The notes under the pieces were generated by a model, which was not told where the DNA came from, searched no databases, and saw only the letters and a program-made list of their open reading frames with translations. Made by a program: the position numbers and the translations under genes. This document shows positions 27,223 through 36,550 of a DNA stretch of 64,000 nucleotides, one piece after another (the first letter of the stretch is position 1; the number at the start of each line of letters is the position of its first letter). This DNA comes from Citrobacter tructae. GTDB taxonomy: Bacteria; Pseudomonadota; Gammaproteobacteria; Enterobacterales; Enterobacteriaceae. Where the stretch lies: positions 4,092,001-4,156,000 of the forward strand of contig NZ_CP038469.1 in NCBI RefSeq assembly GCF_004684345.1, given 5' to 3'.

Positions 27223-30063
27223 ATGCAGCAGCTCTCTTCATCGTTACAGCAGTACTGGCCGACCGTTGTTGAGCGGCTGCCAGCAGCAATACCTGAAGCG
27301 TCGCTTAGCATGCAGGCGAAGTCAGTGCTCACATTCAGTGATTTTGTTCGCGACAGTCTGATTGCCCATCCCGAGTGGCTGGCAGAGCTGGAAAGCGCGC
27401 CGCCGCTGGCGGATGAATGGCAGCACTATGATGGCTGGCTGCAGCAAGCATTGACTGACGTCTCTGATGAGCCGGCGTTGATGCGCGAGCTGCGCCTGTT
27501 TCGCCGCCGTATTATGGTGCGCATTGCCTGGGCGCAGACGCTGTCGCTGGTAACGGAAGAGAGTATTTTGCAGCAGTTAAGCCATCTGGCTGAAACGCTG
27601 ATTATTGCTGCTCGAGACTGGTTGTATGATGCCTGCTGTCGTGAGTGGGGAACCCCGTGCAGCCTTGACGGTACCCCGCAGCCGCTGCTGATTTTGGGGA
27701 TGGGAAAACTGGGCGGCGGCGAGCTGAATTTTTCCTCTGATATCGACCTGATCTTCGCCTGGCCGGAACATGGTTCGACGCAGGGCGGGCGGCGTGAGTT
27801 GGATAATGCGCAGTTCTTTACCCGGATGGGCCAACGGCTGATCAAAGTGTTGGATCAACCCACCATGGATGGGTTTGTCTATCGGGTGGATATGCGCTTA
27901 CGTCCGTTTGGTGACAGCGGTCCGCTGGTGCTGAGCTTCTCTGCGCTGGAGGATTACTACCAGGAACAAGGGCGCGACTGGGAACGCTATGCGATGGTTA
28001 AGGCGCGTATCATGGGTGATACTGACGGCACTTACGTCGCTGAACTGCGCGCCATGCTGCGGCCTTTTGTCTTCCGTCGGTATATCGATTTTAGCGTGAT
28101 CCAGTCTCTGCGTAATATGAAAGGGATGATTGCCCGTGAAGTCCGCCGCCGTGGTCTGAAAGACAACATCAAGCTGGGGGCGGGTGGTATTCGTGAAATC
28201 GAATTTATCGTCCAGGTTTTCCAGTTGATTCGTGGCGGGCGCGAACCGTCACTGCAATCCCGTTCGCTGTTGCCTACGCTTAGTGCCATTAATGCGCTGC
28301 ATTTGTTGTCTGATACCGACGCGGATCACCTGCGCGCGGCCTATCTCTTTTTACGTCGTCTGGAAAACCTGCTGCAGAGCATCAACGATGAACAGACCCA
28401 GACGCTGCCGGGCGATGAGTTGAACCGGGCGCGTCTGGCGTGGGCCATGAATGCGGGTGACTGGCCGCAGTTGACCGATGCCCTGGCCGTTCACATGGGC
28501 AATGTGCGTCGGGTGTTCAATGAGTTAATCGGCGATGACGAAACTGATACCCAGGAAGAGTCGCTGTCGGAACAATGGCGCGAGCTGTGGCAGGATGCCT
28601 TGCAGGAAGATGACACCACGCCGGTGTTGATGCATCTGAAAGATGATGATCGACGTCGCGTGCTGGCTCTGATCTCCGATTTTCGCAAAGAGCTGGATAA
28701 GCGCCCCATTGGCCCGCGTGGACGCCAGGTGCTGGACCATTTAATGCCGCATTTGCTGAGCGATGTCTGCTCCCGTGATGATGCCTCTGTGCCGCTGTCG
28801 CGTATTACACCGCTGCTGGTGGGCATTGTCACCCGCACGACCTACCTGGAGTTGTTGAGTGAATTCCCTGGCGCGCTAAAACATCTGATTTCGCTGTGTG
28901 CCGCCTCGCCAATGGTCGCCAGTCAACTGGCGCGCTATCCGCTGTTGCTCGACGAATTGCTGGATCCTAATACCCTTTATCAGCCCACCGCGACCGATGC
29001 TTACCGTGATGAGCTCCGTCAGTATTTGCTGCGTGTGCCGGAAGATGACGAAGAACAGCAACTGGAAGCACTGCGTCAATTTAAGCAAACGCAACTGCTG
29101 CGTATCGCAGCGGCCGATATCGCCGGGACGTTGCCCGTTATGAAGGTGAGCGACCACTTAACCTGGCTGGCAGAAGCCATTATTGATGCCGTGGTCCAGC
29201 AGGCGTGGACGCAAATGGTCGCCCGCTATGGGCAGCCGATGCATCTTGGCGAGCGCGAAGGGCGTGGTTTTGCCGTCGTTGGTTATGGCAAGTTGGGCGG
29301 TTGGGAGCTGGGCTATAGCTCGGATCTTGATTTGATCTTTCTGCACGATTGCCCGATGGATGTGATGACGGACGGCGAACGTGATATTGACGGACGGCAG
29401 TTCTATCTGCGTTTGGCTCAGCGCATCATGCATCTTTTCAGTACCCGTACGTCCTCCGGCATTTTGTATGAGGTGGATGCGCGGCTGCGCCCGTCAGGCG
29501 CCGCAGGCATGCTGGTGACATCAACTGAAGCCTTCGCCGATTACCAGCGCAACGAAGCCTGGACATGGGAGCATCAGGCGTTGGTACGTGCTCGTGTGGT
29601 GTATGGTGACCCGCAACTGACTTCTCAGTTTGATACCGTACGACGCGATATCATGACGCTCGCCCGTGATGGAAAAACGTTGCAGACCGATGTGCGTGAA
29701 ATGCGCGAGAAAATGCGTACCCATTTGGGCAATAAGCATCGCGATCGCTTTGATATCAAAGCGGATGAAGGCGGGATCACCGACATTGAGTTTATTACGC
29801 AATATCTTGTGCTGCGCTATGCCCACGAAAAACCAAAGCTGACACGTTGGTCGGATAACGTGCGTATTCTGGAATTACTGGCGCAAAACGACATTATGGA
29901 AGAGCAGGAAGCCCTGGCGCTGACCCGCGCCTATACCACGCTGCGTGATGAACTCCATCACCTTGCCCTGCAGGAGCTTCCGGGCCATGTGGCGCCGGAG
30001 TGCTTCAGCGCTGAGCGCGCGCTGGTGCGTGATAGCTGGCAGAAGTGGCTGGTTGCCGAGTGA
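27223..30063 (+). CDS. glnE: Bifunctional glutamine synthetase adenylyltransferase/deadenylase
   Basis: The protein has 946 aa, the full E. coli length. There are two nucleotidyltransferase halves: the N-terminal deadenylase with GMGKLGGGELNFSSDIDLIF (cited as GKLGGGELN and SDIDLIF) and the C-terminal adenylylase with GYGKLGGWELGYSSDLDLIFL (cited as GKLGGWELG and SDLDLIF). A central regulatory region lies between. It adds or removes AMP on glutamine synthetase in response to glutamine and PII. Confidence 0.97.
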   Translation: MQQLSSSLQQYWPTVVERLPAAIPEASLSMQAKSVLTFSDFVRDSLIAHPEWLAELESAPPLADEWQHYDGWLQQALTDVSDEPALMRELRLFRRRIMVRIAWAQTLSLVTEESILQQLSHLAETLIIAARDWLYDACCREWGTPCSLDGTPQPLLILGMGKLGGGELNFSSDIDLIFAWPEHGSTQGGRRELDNAQFFTRMGQRLIKVLDQPTMDGFVYRVDMRLRPFGDSGPLVLSFSALEDYYQEQGRDWERYAMVKARIMGDTDGTYVAELRAMLRPFVFRRYIDFSVIQSLRNMKGMIAREVRRRGLKDNIKLGAGGIREIEFIVQVFQLIRGGREPSLQSRSLLPTLSAINALHLLSDTDADHLRAAYLFLRRLENLLQSINDEQTQTLPGDELNRARLAWAMNAGDWPQLTDALAVHMGNVRRVFNELIGDDETDTQEESLSEQWRELWQDALQEDDTTPVLMHLKDDDRRRVLALISDFRKELDKRPIGPRGRQVLDHLMPHLLSDVCSRDDASVPLSRITPLLVGIVTRTTYLELLSEFPGALKHLISLCAASPMVASQLARYPLLLDELLDPNTLYQPTATDAYRDELRQYLLRVPEDDEEQQLEALRQFKQTQLLRIAAADIAGTLPVMKVSDHLTWLAEAIIDAVVQQAWTQMVARYGQPMHLGEREGRGFAVVGYGKLGGWELGYSSDLDLIFLHDCPMDVMTDGERDIDGRQFYLRLAQRIMHLFSTRTSSGILYEVDARLRPSGAAGMLVTSTEAFADYQRNEAWTWEHQALVRARVVYGDPQLTSQFDTVRRDIMTLARDGKTLQTDVREMREKMRTHLGNKHRDRFDIKADEGGITDIEFITQYLVLRYAHEKPKLTRWSDNVRILELLAQNDIMEEQEALALTRAYTTLRDELHHLALQELPGHVAPECFSAERALVRDSWQKWLVAE

Positions 30064-30065
30064 AG

Positions 30066-30076
30066 TGTGCTATGAT
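30066..30076 (+). promoter_or_regulatory. hldE promoter with extended -10
   Basis: TGTGCTATGAT at 30066-30076 holds a TGC-TATGAT extended -10 just after the glnE stop and 46 nt before hldE. No good -35 is needed for such promoters, and none is clear. Confidence 0.5.
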
Positions 30077-30122
30077 CGCGCGCAAATTTTAAGACCCTCA
30101 GAGAATCTCTCAGGAGACAGGA

Positions 30123-31556
30123 ATGAAAGTAACGCTGCCAGAGTTTGAACGTGCAGGAGTCATGGTTGTCGGTGATGTGATGTTGGATCGCTACTGGTAC
30201 GGGCCTACCAGCCGTATTTCACCAGAAGCCCCGGTCCCGGTAGTCAAAGTAGATACCATTGAAGAACGTCCCGGCGGCGCGGCAAACGTGGCGATGAACA
30301 TTGCCTCTCTGGGCGCAAATTCCCGTCTGGTGGGTCTGACTGGTATTGACGATGCAGCACGCGCGCTGAGTAAAACGCTGGCAGACGTGAACGTGAAATG
30401 TGATTTCGTTTCGGTGCCGACGCATCCTACGATTACTAAACTGCGTGTACTTTCCCGCAACCAGCAACTGATCCGTCTGGACTTCGAGGAAGGCTTCGAA
30501 GGCGTAGACCCACAGCCGCTGCACGATCGCATTAATCAGGCACTGGGCTCTATCGGTGCTCTGGTTCTTTCTGACTACGCTAAAGGTGCGCTGGCCAGCG
30601 TACAGCAGATGATTGCGCTGGCGCGTAAGGCTGGCGTGCCGGTGCTTATCGATCCGAAAGGTACCGATTTTGAACGCTATCGCGGTGCGACGTTGCTAAC
30701 ACCAAATCTGTCCGAGTTTGAAGCGGTTGCCGGTAAGTGTAAAAGCGAAGAAGATCTGGTTGAACGCGGCATGAAGGTGATTGCGGATTTTGACCTTTCC
30801 GCACTGCTGATCACCCGCTCTGAGCAGGGTATGACGCTGTTGCAGCCGGGAAAAACGCCGCTTCACATGCCGACCCAGGCGCAGGAAGTGTATGACGTTA
30901 CCGGTGCCGGTGACACGGTTATCGGTGTGCTGGCGGCAACGCTTGCGGCGGGTAACTCGCTGGAAGAGGCGTGCTATTTTGCTAACGCCGCAGCGGGCGT
31001 GGTCGTCGGTAAGCTGGGGACGTCCACTGTTTCGCCTATTGAGCTGGAAAACGCTGTGCGTGGTCGCGCCGATACCGGCTTTGGCGTGATGACAGAAGCA
31101 GAGCTTAAGCAAGCCGTTGCCAGCGCCCGCAAGCGTGGAGAGAAAGTGGTAATGACCAACGGCGTTTTCGACATCCTGCATGCAGGTCATGTCTCTTATC
31201 TGGCGAATGCACGTAAGCTGGGCGATCGTCTGATCGTTGCGGTAAACAGCGACGCTTCCACCAAACGACTGAAAGGCGAAACGCGTCCGGTCAACCCGCT
31301 CGAACAACGTATGATTGTGCTGGGTGCGCTGGAGTCTGTCGACTGGGTCGTTTCTTTTGACGAAGACACCCCGCAGCGACTGATTGCGGGCGTCCTGCCG
31401 GATCTGCTGGTAAAAGGCGGTGACTATAAGCCAGAACAGATTGCGGGCAGCGAAGAGGTATGGGCGAACGGCGGTGAAGTGCTGGTGCTGAACTTCGAAG
31501 ACGGCTGCTCAACGACCAATATCATCAAAAAGATCCAGAAAGACAGCGATAAGTGA
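30123..31556 (+). CDS. hldE: Bifunctional heptose kinase/adenylyltransferase HldE
   Basis: The protein has 477 aa. The ribokinase-type N-terminal domain (about 1-318) has GGAANVAMN and the catalytic DVTGAGDTVIG. The C-terminal nucleotidyltransferase domain (about 344-477) starts with TNGVFDILHAGHVSYL (the HxGH motif). It phosphorylates heptose-7-phosphate and then adenylylates heptose-1-phosphate to make ADP-heptose for the LPS inner core. A GGAG site lies before the ATG. Confidence 0.97.
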   Translation: MKVTLPEFERAGVMVVGDVMLDRYWYGPTSRISPEAPVPVVKVDTIEERPGGAANVAMNIASLGANSRLVGLTGIDDAARALSKTLADVNVKCDFVSVPTHPTITKLRVLSRNQQLIRLDFEEGFEGVDPQPLHDRINQALGSIGALVLSDYAKGALASVQQMIALARKAGVPVLIDPKGTDFERYRGATLLTPNLSEFEAVAGKCKSEEDLVERGMKVIADFDLSALLITRSEQGMTLLQPGKTPLHMPTQAQEVYDVTGAGDTVIGVLAATLAAGNSLEEACYFANAAAGVVVGKLGTSTVSPIELENAVRGRADTGFGVMTEAELKQAVASARKRGEKVVMTNGVFDILHAGHVSYLANARKLGDRLIVAVNSDASTKRLKGETRPVNPLEQRMIVLGALESVDWVVSFDEDTPQRLIAGVLPDLLVKGGDYKPEQIAGSEEVWANGGEVLVLNFEDGCSTTNIIKKIQKDSDK

Positions 31557-31570
31557 ACTCTGACCTGATT

Positions 31571-31603
31571 GCCGGATATGACGCTTTCGCGTCGCCATCC
31601 GGC
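31571..31603. repeat. REP element
   Basis: GCCGGAT and ATCCGGC arms around ATGACGCTTTCGCGTCGCC, between the convergent hldE and yqiK ends. The sibD/sibE genes found here in E. coli K-12 are absent. Confidence 0.85.
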
Positions 31604-31614
31604 ATTTTTACGGT

Positions 31615-33276
31615 TTATTCTTCAGTCGCAGCGCTGCTTTCCACTGCTTTCAGCGGCTCGGCCAGCGCCGATAGTGAACCGCCGGACAAACCAATTTCAT
31701 TTAACAGCGAGTCAATCAGCGGCGCTTGTGTACGATAGGCAAGGGCTGCGGATAACGCTTGCTCTGCGAGATTCCCTCCGTTTACGTTACCTGCGGTCAC
31801 TTCACCGACTGCGCCGCCGCGATTGAGACCATCAACCTGAATGATCTTGATCCCATCGATAGACTTCATTGGCTCAACGGATTTCTCAATGACCGCTGGC
31901 AGGGACTGCAGCAGAGCCAGCTTAAATTTCAGGCTGGTCTGTTCATCGGAAAGCACGTTGATGGCATCGTTCAGCGCGCGTTGTGCTTCGGCTTCCGCCA
32001 GACCTTTTTTACGTGTGGCTTCGGCCAGTTCAACAATTGCCGCCGCCTGCAATTCTGCTGCTTCTTTTTCGGCTTTTGCCCGGACGGTCAGTTCAACCGC
32101 CTGGGTTTCTGCATCCTGTGCAGCGGCGATCAGCGCAACCTGTTTCGCACGATCTGCTTCTGCGGTCTGGCGGGTAGTTTCTACGTTTTGCTGGGCGCGA
32201 ACTGCTTCGGCCAGCGCATCGTTAGCACGCGCTTCGGCCTGAGACTGCTGTTCAGACTTAGCGGCAATGGCGATGGACTTGGTCTGGTTGGCGATCTCCG
32301 TTACCTGCTGTTGTTCGATTTCTTTAATGCGAACTTCACGCTCGGCTTCGACTTTTCTCGAACGAACGGCCTGCTCGCGCTCGATTTCCGTCTCCTGAAT
32401 CTGGCGCTCGGCAAGAATGCGCGTCTGTTCCGCTTCACGGTGACGTTCGGCCTCAAAGGCGGCGATTTTCGCGTTTTGCTCGGCGGTACGGGTTTTCACC
32501 TGCTGTTCCTGCTCAAGCGTCATAAAGGCTTCCTGCTGTTCGATTTCCAGCTTGCGTGCCAGCGCATCACGATTCTTCTCGCGCACCGCAACTTCAACAT
32601 CCTGTTCAACTTCGTTCCGTTCGCGACGACGACGTTCGGTTTCCTGCGTCAGTTTCGTCAGACCTTCGGCGTCGAAGGCGTTATTCGGGTTGAAATGTAT
32701 TTTTTCTGTCTGGTTAAAGTTGGTTAACGAGACGCTTTCCAGTTCCAGACCGTTTTTAGACAGGTCTTCCGCAACGGTATTCTGGACACCCTGAACGAAG
32801 TTTTCACGGGTATCCTGCAGTTCATGCATGGTCATCTGCGATGCGGTGGCGCGCAGGGCATCGACAAATTTATCCTCGATCAAAACACGTAAATCTTCCG
32901 GTGACAGTGTGCGCTGCCCCAAAGTTTGGGCGGCAGTGGCGATACCTTCAAAGGAGGGTTTTACTCTGACGAAGAATGCGACGACGACGTCAACGCGCAT
33001 ACGGTCTTTGGTGATCAGACTGTCGACGGTGGAACGACTGACCTCAAGCTTGAGGGTATTCATGTTGATAGGGATGATTTCGTGGAAGATGGGCATGACA
33101 ATCGCGCCGCCGCTCATCACCACTTTTTGCCCGCCAAGTCCGGTACGCACAAATGCCTGTTCAGCAGATGCGCGGCGGTAAAGGCGAGCAAAGATAATGC
33201 CGATAATTAATAAGACGACCACCGCCACAATGGCGGTAAACATCCATGAAGGTAACATGCCAAAAACATCATCCAT
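31615..33276 (-). CDS. yqiK: Flotillin-family inner membrane protein YqiK
   Basis: The protein has 553 aa. One N-terminal membrane segment (about 10-30) is followed by an SPFH domain (about 40-230) and a long Glu/Arg/Ala-rich coiled-coil (about 215-460). The C-terminal region is rich in Gly and Ala. Flotillins form oligomeric scaffolds in membrane microdomains. It is 29 nt after yqiJ (an NfeD-like partner), the common flotillin-NfeD pairing. Confidence 0.95.
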   Translation of the reverse strand: MDDVFGMLPSWMFTAIVAVVVLLIIGIIFARLYRRASAEQAFVRTGLGGQKVVMSGGAIVMPIFHEIIPINMNTLKLEVSRSTVDSLITKDRMRVDVVVAFFVRVKPSFEGIATAAQTLGQRTLSPEDLRVLIEDKFVDALRATASQMTMHELQDTRENFVQGVQNTVAEDLSKNGLELESVSLTNFNQTEKIHFNPNNAFDAEGLTKLTQETERRRRERNEVEQDVEVAVREKNRDALARKLEIEQQEAFMTLEQEQQVKTRTAEQNAKIAAFEAERHREAEQTRILAERQIQETEIEREQAVRSRKVEAEREVRIKEIEQQQVTEIANQTKSIAIAAKSEQQSQAEARANDALAEAVRAQQNVETTRQTAEADRAKQVALIAAAQDAETQAVELTVRAKAEKEAAELQAAAIVELAEATRKKGLAEAEAQRALNDAINVLSDEQTSLKFKLALLQSLPAVIEKSVEPMKSIDGIKIIQVDGLNRGGAVGEVTAGNVNGGNLAEQALSAALAYRTQAPLIDSLLNEIGLSGGSLSALAEPLKAVESSAATEE

Positions 33277-33305
33277 TGTGTTATTCCCTTAAAGTAAAAA
33301 TAAAA

Positions 33306-33935
33306 TTACAAAACATTCGGCCAGGGGTTTAGCTCAGCTAAATAACGCGTTGCGGAGAGTTGGCAGATAATCAGCACCTTGTCCCCCTTTTTAAATTCTT
33401 TACCTGTTTCAGGTTCCAGCAGCAAATAGTGGGTTTGTCCGAACTTATCGGTAAATTTCCCCTCACACGGCGTTCCGGCAATCGCGGAATGTCCGGTAAT
33501 AATCGCCATGCTGCCGATAAACTCTTCCTCGGCGAGGGCGGTGGTTTCATCACGCGGTAGCCACGGAGCAATGATTTTTCCGCTGTAATGCACGGCGAAG
33601 ACAGCAAGAATAAAACTCACCGGAGCAAGCAGTAGGTTGCTGAGCGGAGCTTGCCACAGTGTGACCCAGCCATGCTGGATGAGGATACCGAAGAGTCCAA
33701 AGAAGCCTGCGAGTAAACACAGCACGATCAGCGCGGGAATACGTCCGATATTCAAATAGTGCAGCGCCTGGCCGATATTGCCGGAGGTCAGAGCATCGTA
33801 ATGTTCGAGGTGAGCATCAAGCGCGCCTGAAAGGAAATGGCCGAAAACAAGGGAGATAATCTCCAGAAGGCCAATCAGCAGGACAAATGAAATAGCAAAC
33901 AGGTAGGGGCCGTTATAATCCGTAAATAAAACCAA
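33306..33935 (-). CDS. yqiJ: Inner membrane protein YqiJ (NfeD/OB-fold partner of flotillin)
   Basis: The protein has 209 aa. Three membrane segments are seen (about 10-35, 68-90, 98-118), then a soluble beta-rich C-terminus (about 130-205, with GHSAIAGTPCEGKF) that fits the OB-fold of NfeD-like proteins. It is first gene of the yqiJ-yqiK operon. Confidence 0.93.
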   Translation of the reverse strand: MVLFTDYNGPYLFAISFVLLIGLLEIISLVFGHFLSGALDAHLEHYDALTSGNIGQALHYLNIGRIPALIVLCLLAGFFGLFGILIQHGWVTLWQAPLSNLLLAPVSFILAVFAVHYSGKIIAPWLPRDETTALAEEEFIGSMAIITGHSAIAGTPCEGKFTDKFGQTHYLLLEPETGKEFKKGDKVLIICQLSATRYLAELNPWPNVL

Positions 33936-34201
33936 GTTTCTTCCTCCTGCTACCGCGTTCCCTGAAAGTGTCCAAAGTAATGGTTTTATCTATTACTTTT
34001 ACATGACGTTACAATAACATGCGCTCCCTAGACCTTAAATCCGAAAAGAGGCTCATCCCCCTCTTAGATTTCGTAGGAAACTGTGAACCAGACGGTTTTT
34101 TTGCGCACAATATGTACAGAATAACTTCGTATCCAGGGAAATACTGAAATTAGAAAAAGCATATGGCCTTAGCAGATATTCAATAACTGGAGGGTATGCT
34201 C

Positions 34202-34402
34202 ATGAACAGCAATATGTATTCACTGAACAATTTCGATTTCCTGGCCCGTAGTTTTGCCAGGATGCAGGCTGAGGGCCACCCTGTTGATATCCAGGCCGTA
34301 ACCGGCAACATGGATGAAGAGCACCGCAGTTGGTTTTGCAAACGTTACGCGTTGTATTGCCAGCAGGCAACCGAGGCGAAAAAATTAGAACTGGAACACT
34401 AA
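34202..34402 (+). CDS. glgS: Surface-composition regulator GlgS (ScoR)
   Basis: The protein has 66 aa. YSLNNFDFLARSFARM, GNMDEEHR and the ending LELEH match GlgS. The ATG at 34202 has a GGAGGG site 8 nt upstream; the ATG at 34196 is too close to it. GlgS affects glycogen storage, motility and exopolysaccharide in E. coli, mainly in stationary phase. The 266-bp spacer before it, shared with yqiJ, holds no other gene. Confidence 0.94.
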   Translation: MNSNMYSLNNFDFLARSFARMQAEGHPVDIQAVTGNMDEEHRSWFCKRYALYCQQATEAKKLELEH

Positions 34403-34407
34403 CAGAT

Positions 34408-34436
34408 AAACGGGCCTTGCGGCCCGTTTTCGTTTT
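34408..34436 (+). terminator. glgS terminator
   Basis: AAACGGGCC and GGCCCGTTTT pair around TTGC, then CGTTTTT follows. It lies between convergent glgS and ubiK. Confidence 0.85.
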
Positions 34437-34732
34437 TACGCTTGCGGATCGACTGGCGGGATAGCTGGAGTAGGCTTCACTTCAGCCGGTTTCTCGCGTG
34501 CTTCAAGCTCGGTCAGGCGTTGTTCAAGCAACGCCAGCTTTTCACGGGTGCGCAGCAAAACCTGGGTTTGTACATCAAACTCTTCGCGGCTTACCAGATC
34601 CAGGCGTGTCAACTGTGACTGCAGCGTCTGGCGAATTTTTTTCTCGACGTCTTCCCCAAACTCGCGGATCCCTTTCGGCATCGATTCGTGGACCTGACGA
34701 GCAATCTGCTCAATTTTTTTCGGGTCAATCAT
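34436..34732 (-). CDS. ubiK: Ubiquinone biosynthesis accessory factor UbiK (YqiC)
   Basis: The protein has 98 aa from the ATG at 34732 (MIDPKKIEQIARQ); the 20 upstream codons overlap the ribosome site and have no family match. It is mainly helical, ending in a coiled-coil (LALLEQRLTELEAR) and a Pro-rich tail. UbiK helps the Ubi complex in aerobic ubiquinone synthesis and binds lipid. The ygiL-yqiGHI fimbrial genes found between ubiK and glgS in E. coli are missing. Confidence 0.95.
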   Translation of the reverse strand: MIDPKKIEQIARQVHESMPKGIREFGEDVEKKIRQTLQSQLTRLDLVSREEFDVQTQVLLRTREKLALLEQRLTELEAREKPAEVKPTPAIPPVDPQA

Positions 34733-34829
34733 GGTGGTTTCCCTGAACTGGTACGTGTTGCTGCCCATTGTAGTGCGATATGGCAGCGGCATAAACCAGA
34801 ATTGTGTGAAGCTAAGTCAAGCAAAGGCG

Positions 34830-34858
34830 TTGATGAAGGTAATCAATAGCGTTATAGT
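34830..34858 (+). promoter_or_regulatory. ribB promoter
   Basis: TTGATG at 34830-34835 and TATAGT at 34853-34858 are 17 nt apart. The riboswitch starts about 12 nt downstream, where transcription should begin. Confidence 0.65.
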
Positions 34859-34869
34859 TAACCCGCTTA

Positions 34870-35013
34870 TTCTCAGGGCGGGGCGAAATTCCCCACCGGC
34901 GGTAAATCAACTGATGTTGAAAGCCCGCGAGCGCTTTGGGTGCAAACTCAAAGGTCAGCAGATCCGGTGTAATTCCGGGGCCGACGGTTAGAGTCCGGAT
35001 GGGAGAGAGTAAC
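34870..35013 (+). ncRNA. FMN riboswitch (RFN element)
   Basis: The RFN consensus pieces are all present: CTCAGGGCGGGGCGAAATTC, CCCCACCGGCGGTAAAT, AGCCCGCGAGCGC, GGTCAGCAGATCCGGTG, CCGGGGCCGACGG and AGTCCGGATGGGAGAGAG. FMN binding shuts off ribB. The expression platform (35014-35120) includes a GGCATGGACCC segment and a TTATTTTTTTG run at about 35042, fitting premature termination and also access to the ribosome site. Confidence 0.95.
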
Positions 35014-35120
35014 GATCCAGTCGGGCATGGACCCGCTCACGTTATTTTTTTGCCGCTTTGACGGTACTCCTAAGACTGCCCTGATTCTGGTAACCATAAT
35101 TTTAGTGAGGTTTTTTTACC

Positions 35121-35774
35121 ATGAATCAGACGCTACTTTCCTCTTTTGGTACGCCTTTCGAACGTGTTGAACATGCGCTATCTGCGCTGCGTGAAGGACG
35201 CGGTGTGATGGTGCTTGACGACGAAGATCGTGAAAACGAAGGCGATATGGTTTTCCCGGCAGAAACTATGACCGTTGAACAGATGGCACTGACCATCCGT
35301 CACGGTAGCGGTATTGTTTGCCTGTGCATCACTGAAGATCGACGCAAGCAGCTCGATCTGCCAATGATGGTGGAAAATAACACCAGCGCTTACGGCACGG
35401 GTTTTACCGTGACCATTGAAGCCGCTGAAGGCGTAACCACCGGTGTTTCTGCTGCTGACCGTGTTACCACGGTTCGCGCGGCAGTTAAAGACGGTGCTAA
35501 GCCTTCCGATCTGAACCGTCCGGGACACGTTTTCCCGCTGCGTGCTCAGGCTGGCGGCGTGTTGACCCGCGGTGGTCACACTGAAGCAACCATCGACCTG
35601 ATGACGCTGGCTGGGTTTAAACCGGCCGGTGTACTGTGTGAGCTGACCAATGATGATGGCACCATGGCACGTGCGCCAGAGTGCATCGAATTCGCAGGTA
35701 AGCATAATATGGCCGTGGTCACGATCGAAGATTTAGTCGCTTACCGTCAGGCGCACGAGCGTAAAGCCAGCTAA
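35121..35774 (+). CDS. ribB: 3,4-dihydroxy-2-butanone 4-phosphate synthase
   Basis: The protein has 217 aa, the E. coli length. Active-site motifs: DDEDRENEGDMVFPAE, TIRHGSGIVC, STYGTGFT-like SAYGTGFTV, and RRPGHVFPL-like RPGHVFPLRA with GHTEA. It converts ribulose-5-phosphate to the four-carbon unit of riboflavin. It is controlled by the FMN riboswitch. Confidence 0.98.
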   Translation: MNQTLLSSFGTPFERVEHALSALREGRGVMVLDDEDRENEGDMVFPAETMTVEQMALTIRHGSGIVCLCITEDRRKQLDLPMMVENNTSAYGTGFTVTIEAAEGVTTGVSAADRVTTVRAAVKDGAKPSDLNRPGHVFPLRAQAGGVLTRGGHTEATIDLMTLAGFKPAGVLCELTNDDGTMARAPECIEFAGKHNMAVVTIEDLVAYRQAHERKAS

Positions 35775-35810
35775 TCGCTGACTACCGCGATAGCCGCAGT
35801 AGGGATAAAA

Positions 35811-35843
35811 AAACCGAAGCCAGTTTTCTGGTTTCGGTTTTTT
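35811..35843. terminator. Two-way terminator between ribB and dsbI
   Basis: AAACCGAAGCCAG and CTGGTTTCGGTTT form a 13-bp stem with one G-U pair and a TTTT loop. A-run and T-run flank it on both sides, so it can end both ribB and the assT-dsbL-dsbI transcript. Confidence 0.9.
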
Positions 35844-35858
35844 GTTATTGCGGCCAGG

Positions 35859-36536
35859 CTATTTTGTTCTGGCCAGTTTAAGTGCCCAGGCTCCGGTCAT
35901 CACCAGCAGCAGCATTAAACACAAACCAAAAGCGAGCAAGCAGGCTTGTGCCATATTCATGAACTGCCACGGTGGCAGCAGATACCAGCCTTCAGACTGC
36001 TGATAAAGATCGACAAACCACTTCTGCATACTGCTGAGCGCCACGCCATCAGGAACGATAGGAGCGTCATATCCGCAGTCTCCGGTAGGCTTAAACCATT
36101 CCGGAGCCCAGTCTGCCAACGGCAAATTGAACGGGAAGGTTGGGTCAGTTGAGCATCCCTGCACGCCAAAGAGTGAATCCGGGTCTGGATTGTGTACCGC
36201 ATGATGAATGTCATTAAGCTTAAGTGAAAACTTTACGCCCATGATGCTGCCGTAAAATGCCGCGAGGCAGCCTATGAGCTTCAGAACGACATTTTTAGGG
36301 TTGATCGCTGCAATCAGTCCACCCATCACCATCACGAACATGGCAAAGCGAATATACACACACTGTTCACAGGGGGCCATGTAGAGATAGATCTGGAAGA
36401 AGGAGTGGGCCAGTATAATTAACCCACCCATCGCGAGTGTCATCAATAGCCACAGAAAGCGCTGTTCCTGCCATCTCACCAGAGTATCTAACGGCGCGGT
36501 ACGTAAATCTCGCCACAATCCCTTTATGAAAGCCAT
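35859..36536 (-). CDS. dsbI: DsbB-like quinone-linked oxidase DsbI, partner of DsbL
   Basis: The protein has 225 aa, with four membrane segments. The first redox pair is in APCEQCVYIRF; the second pair is periplasmic (GVQGCSTDP and TGDCGYD). It reoxidises DsbL and passes electrons to quinones. It is third in assT-dsbL-dsbI, 14 nt after dsbL. Confidence 0.94.
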   Translation of the reverse strand: MAFIKGLWRDLRTAPLDTLVRWQEQRFLWLLMTLAMGGLIILAHSFFQIYLYMAPCEQCVYIRFAMFVMVMGGLIAAINPKNVVLKLIGCLAAFYGSIMGVKFSLKLNDIHHAVHNPDPDSLFGVQGCSTDPTFPFNLPLADWAPEWFKPTGDCGYDAPIVPDGVALSSMQKWFVDLYQQSEGWYLLPPWQFMNMAQACLLAFGLCLMLLLVMTGAWALKLARTK

Positions 36537-36550
36537 AAGCTTATCCCTTT

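Noticed and set aside
31759..32727. 322-aa ORF opposite yqiK
   Set aside because: Antisense to the coiled-coil repeats of yqiK; Phe/Leu/Gly-rich artefact composition.
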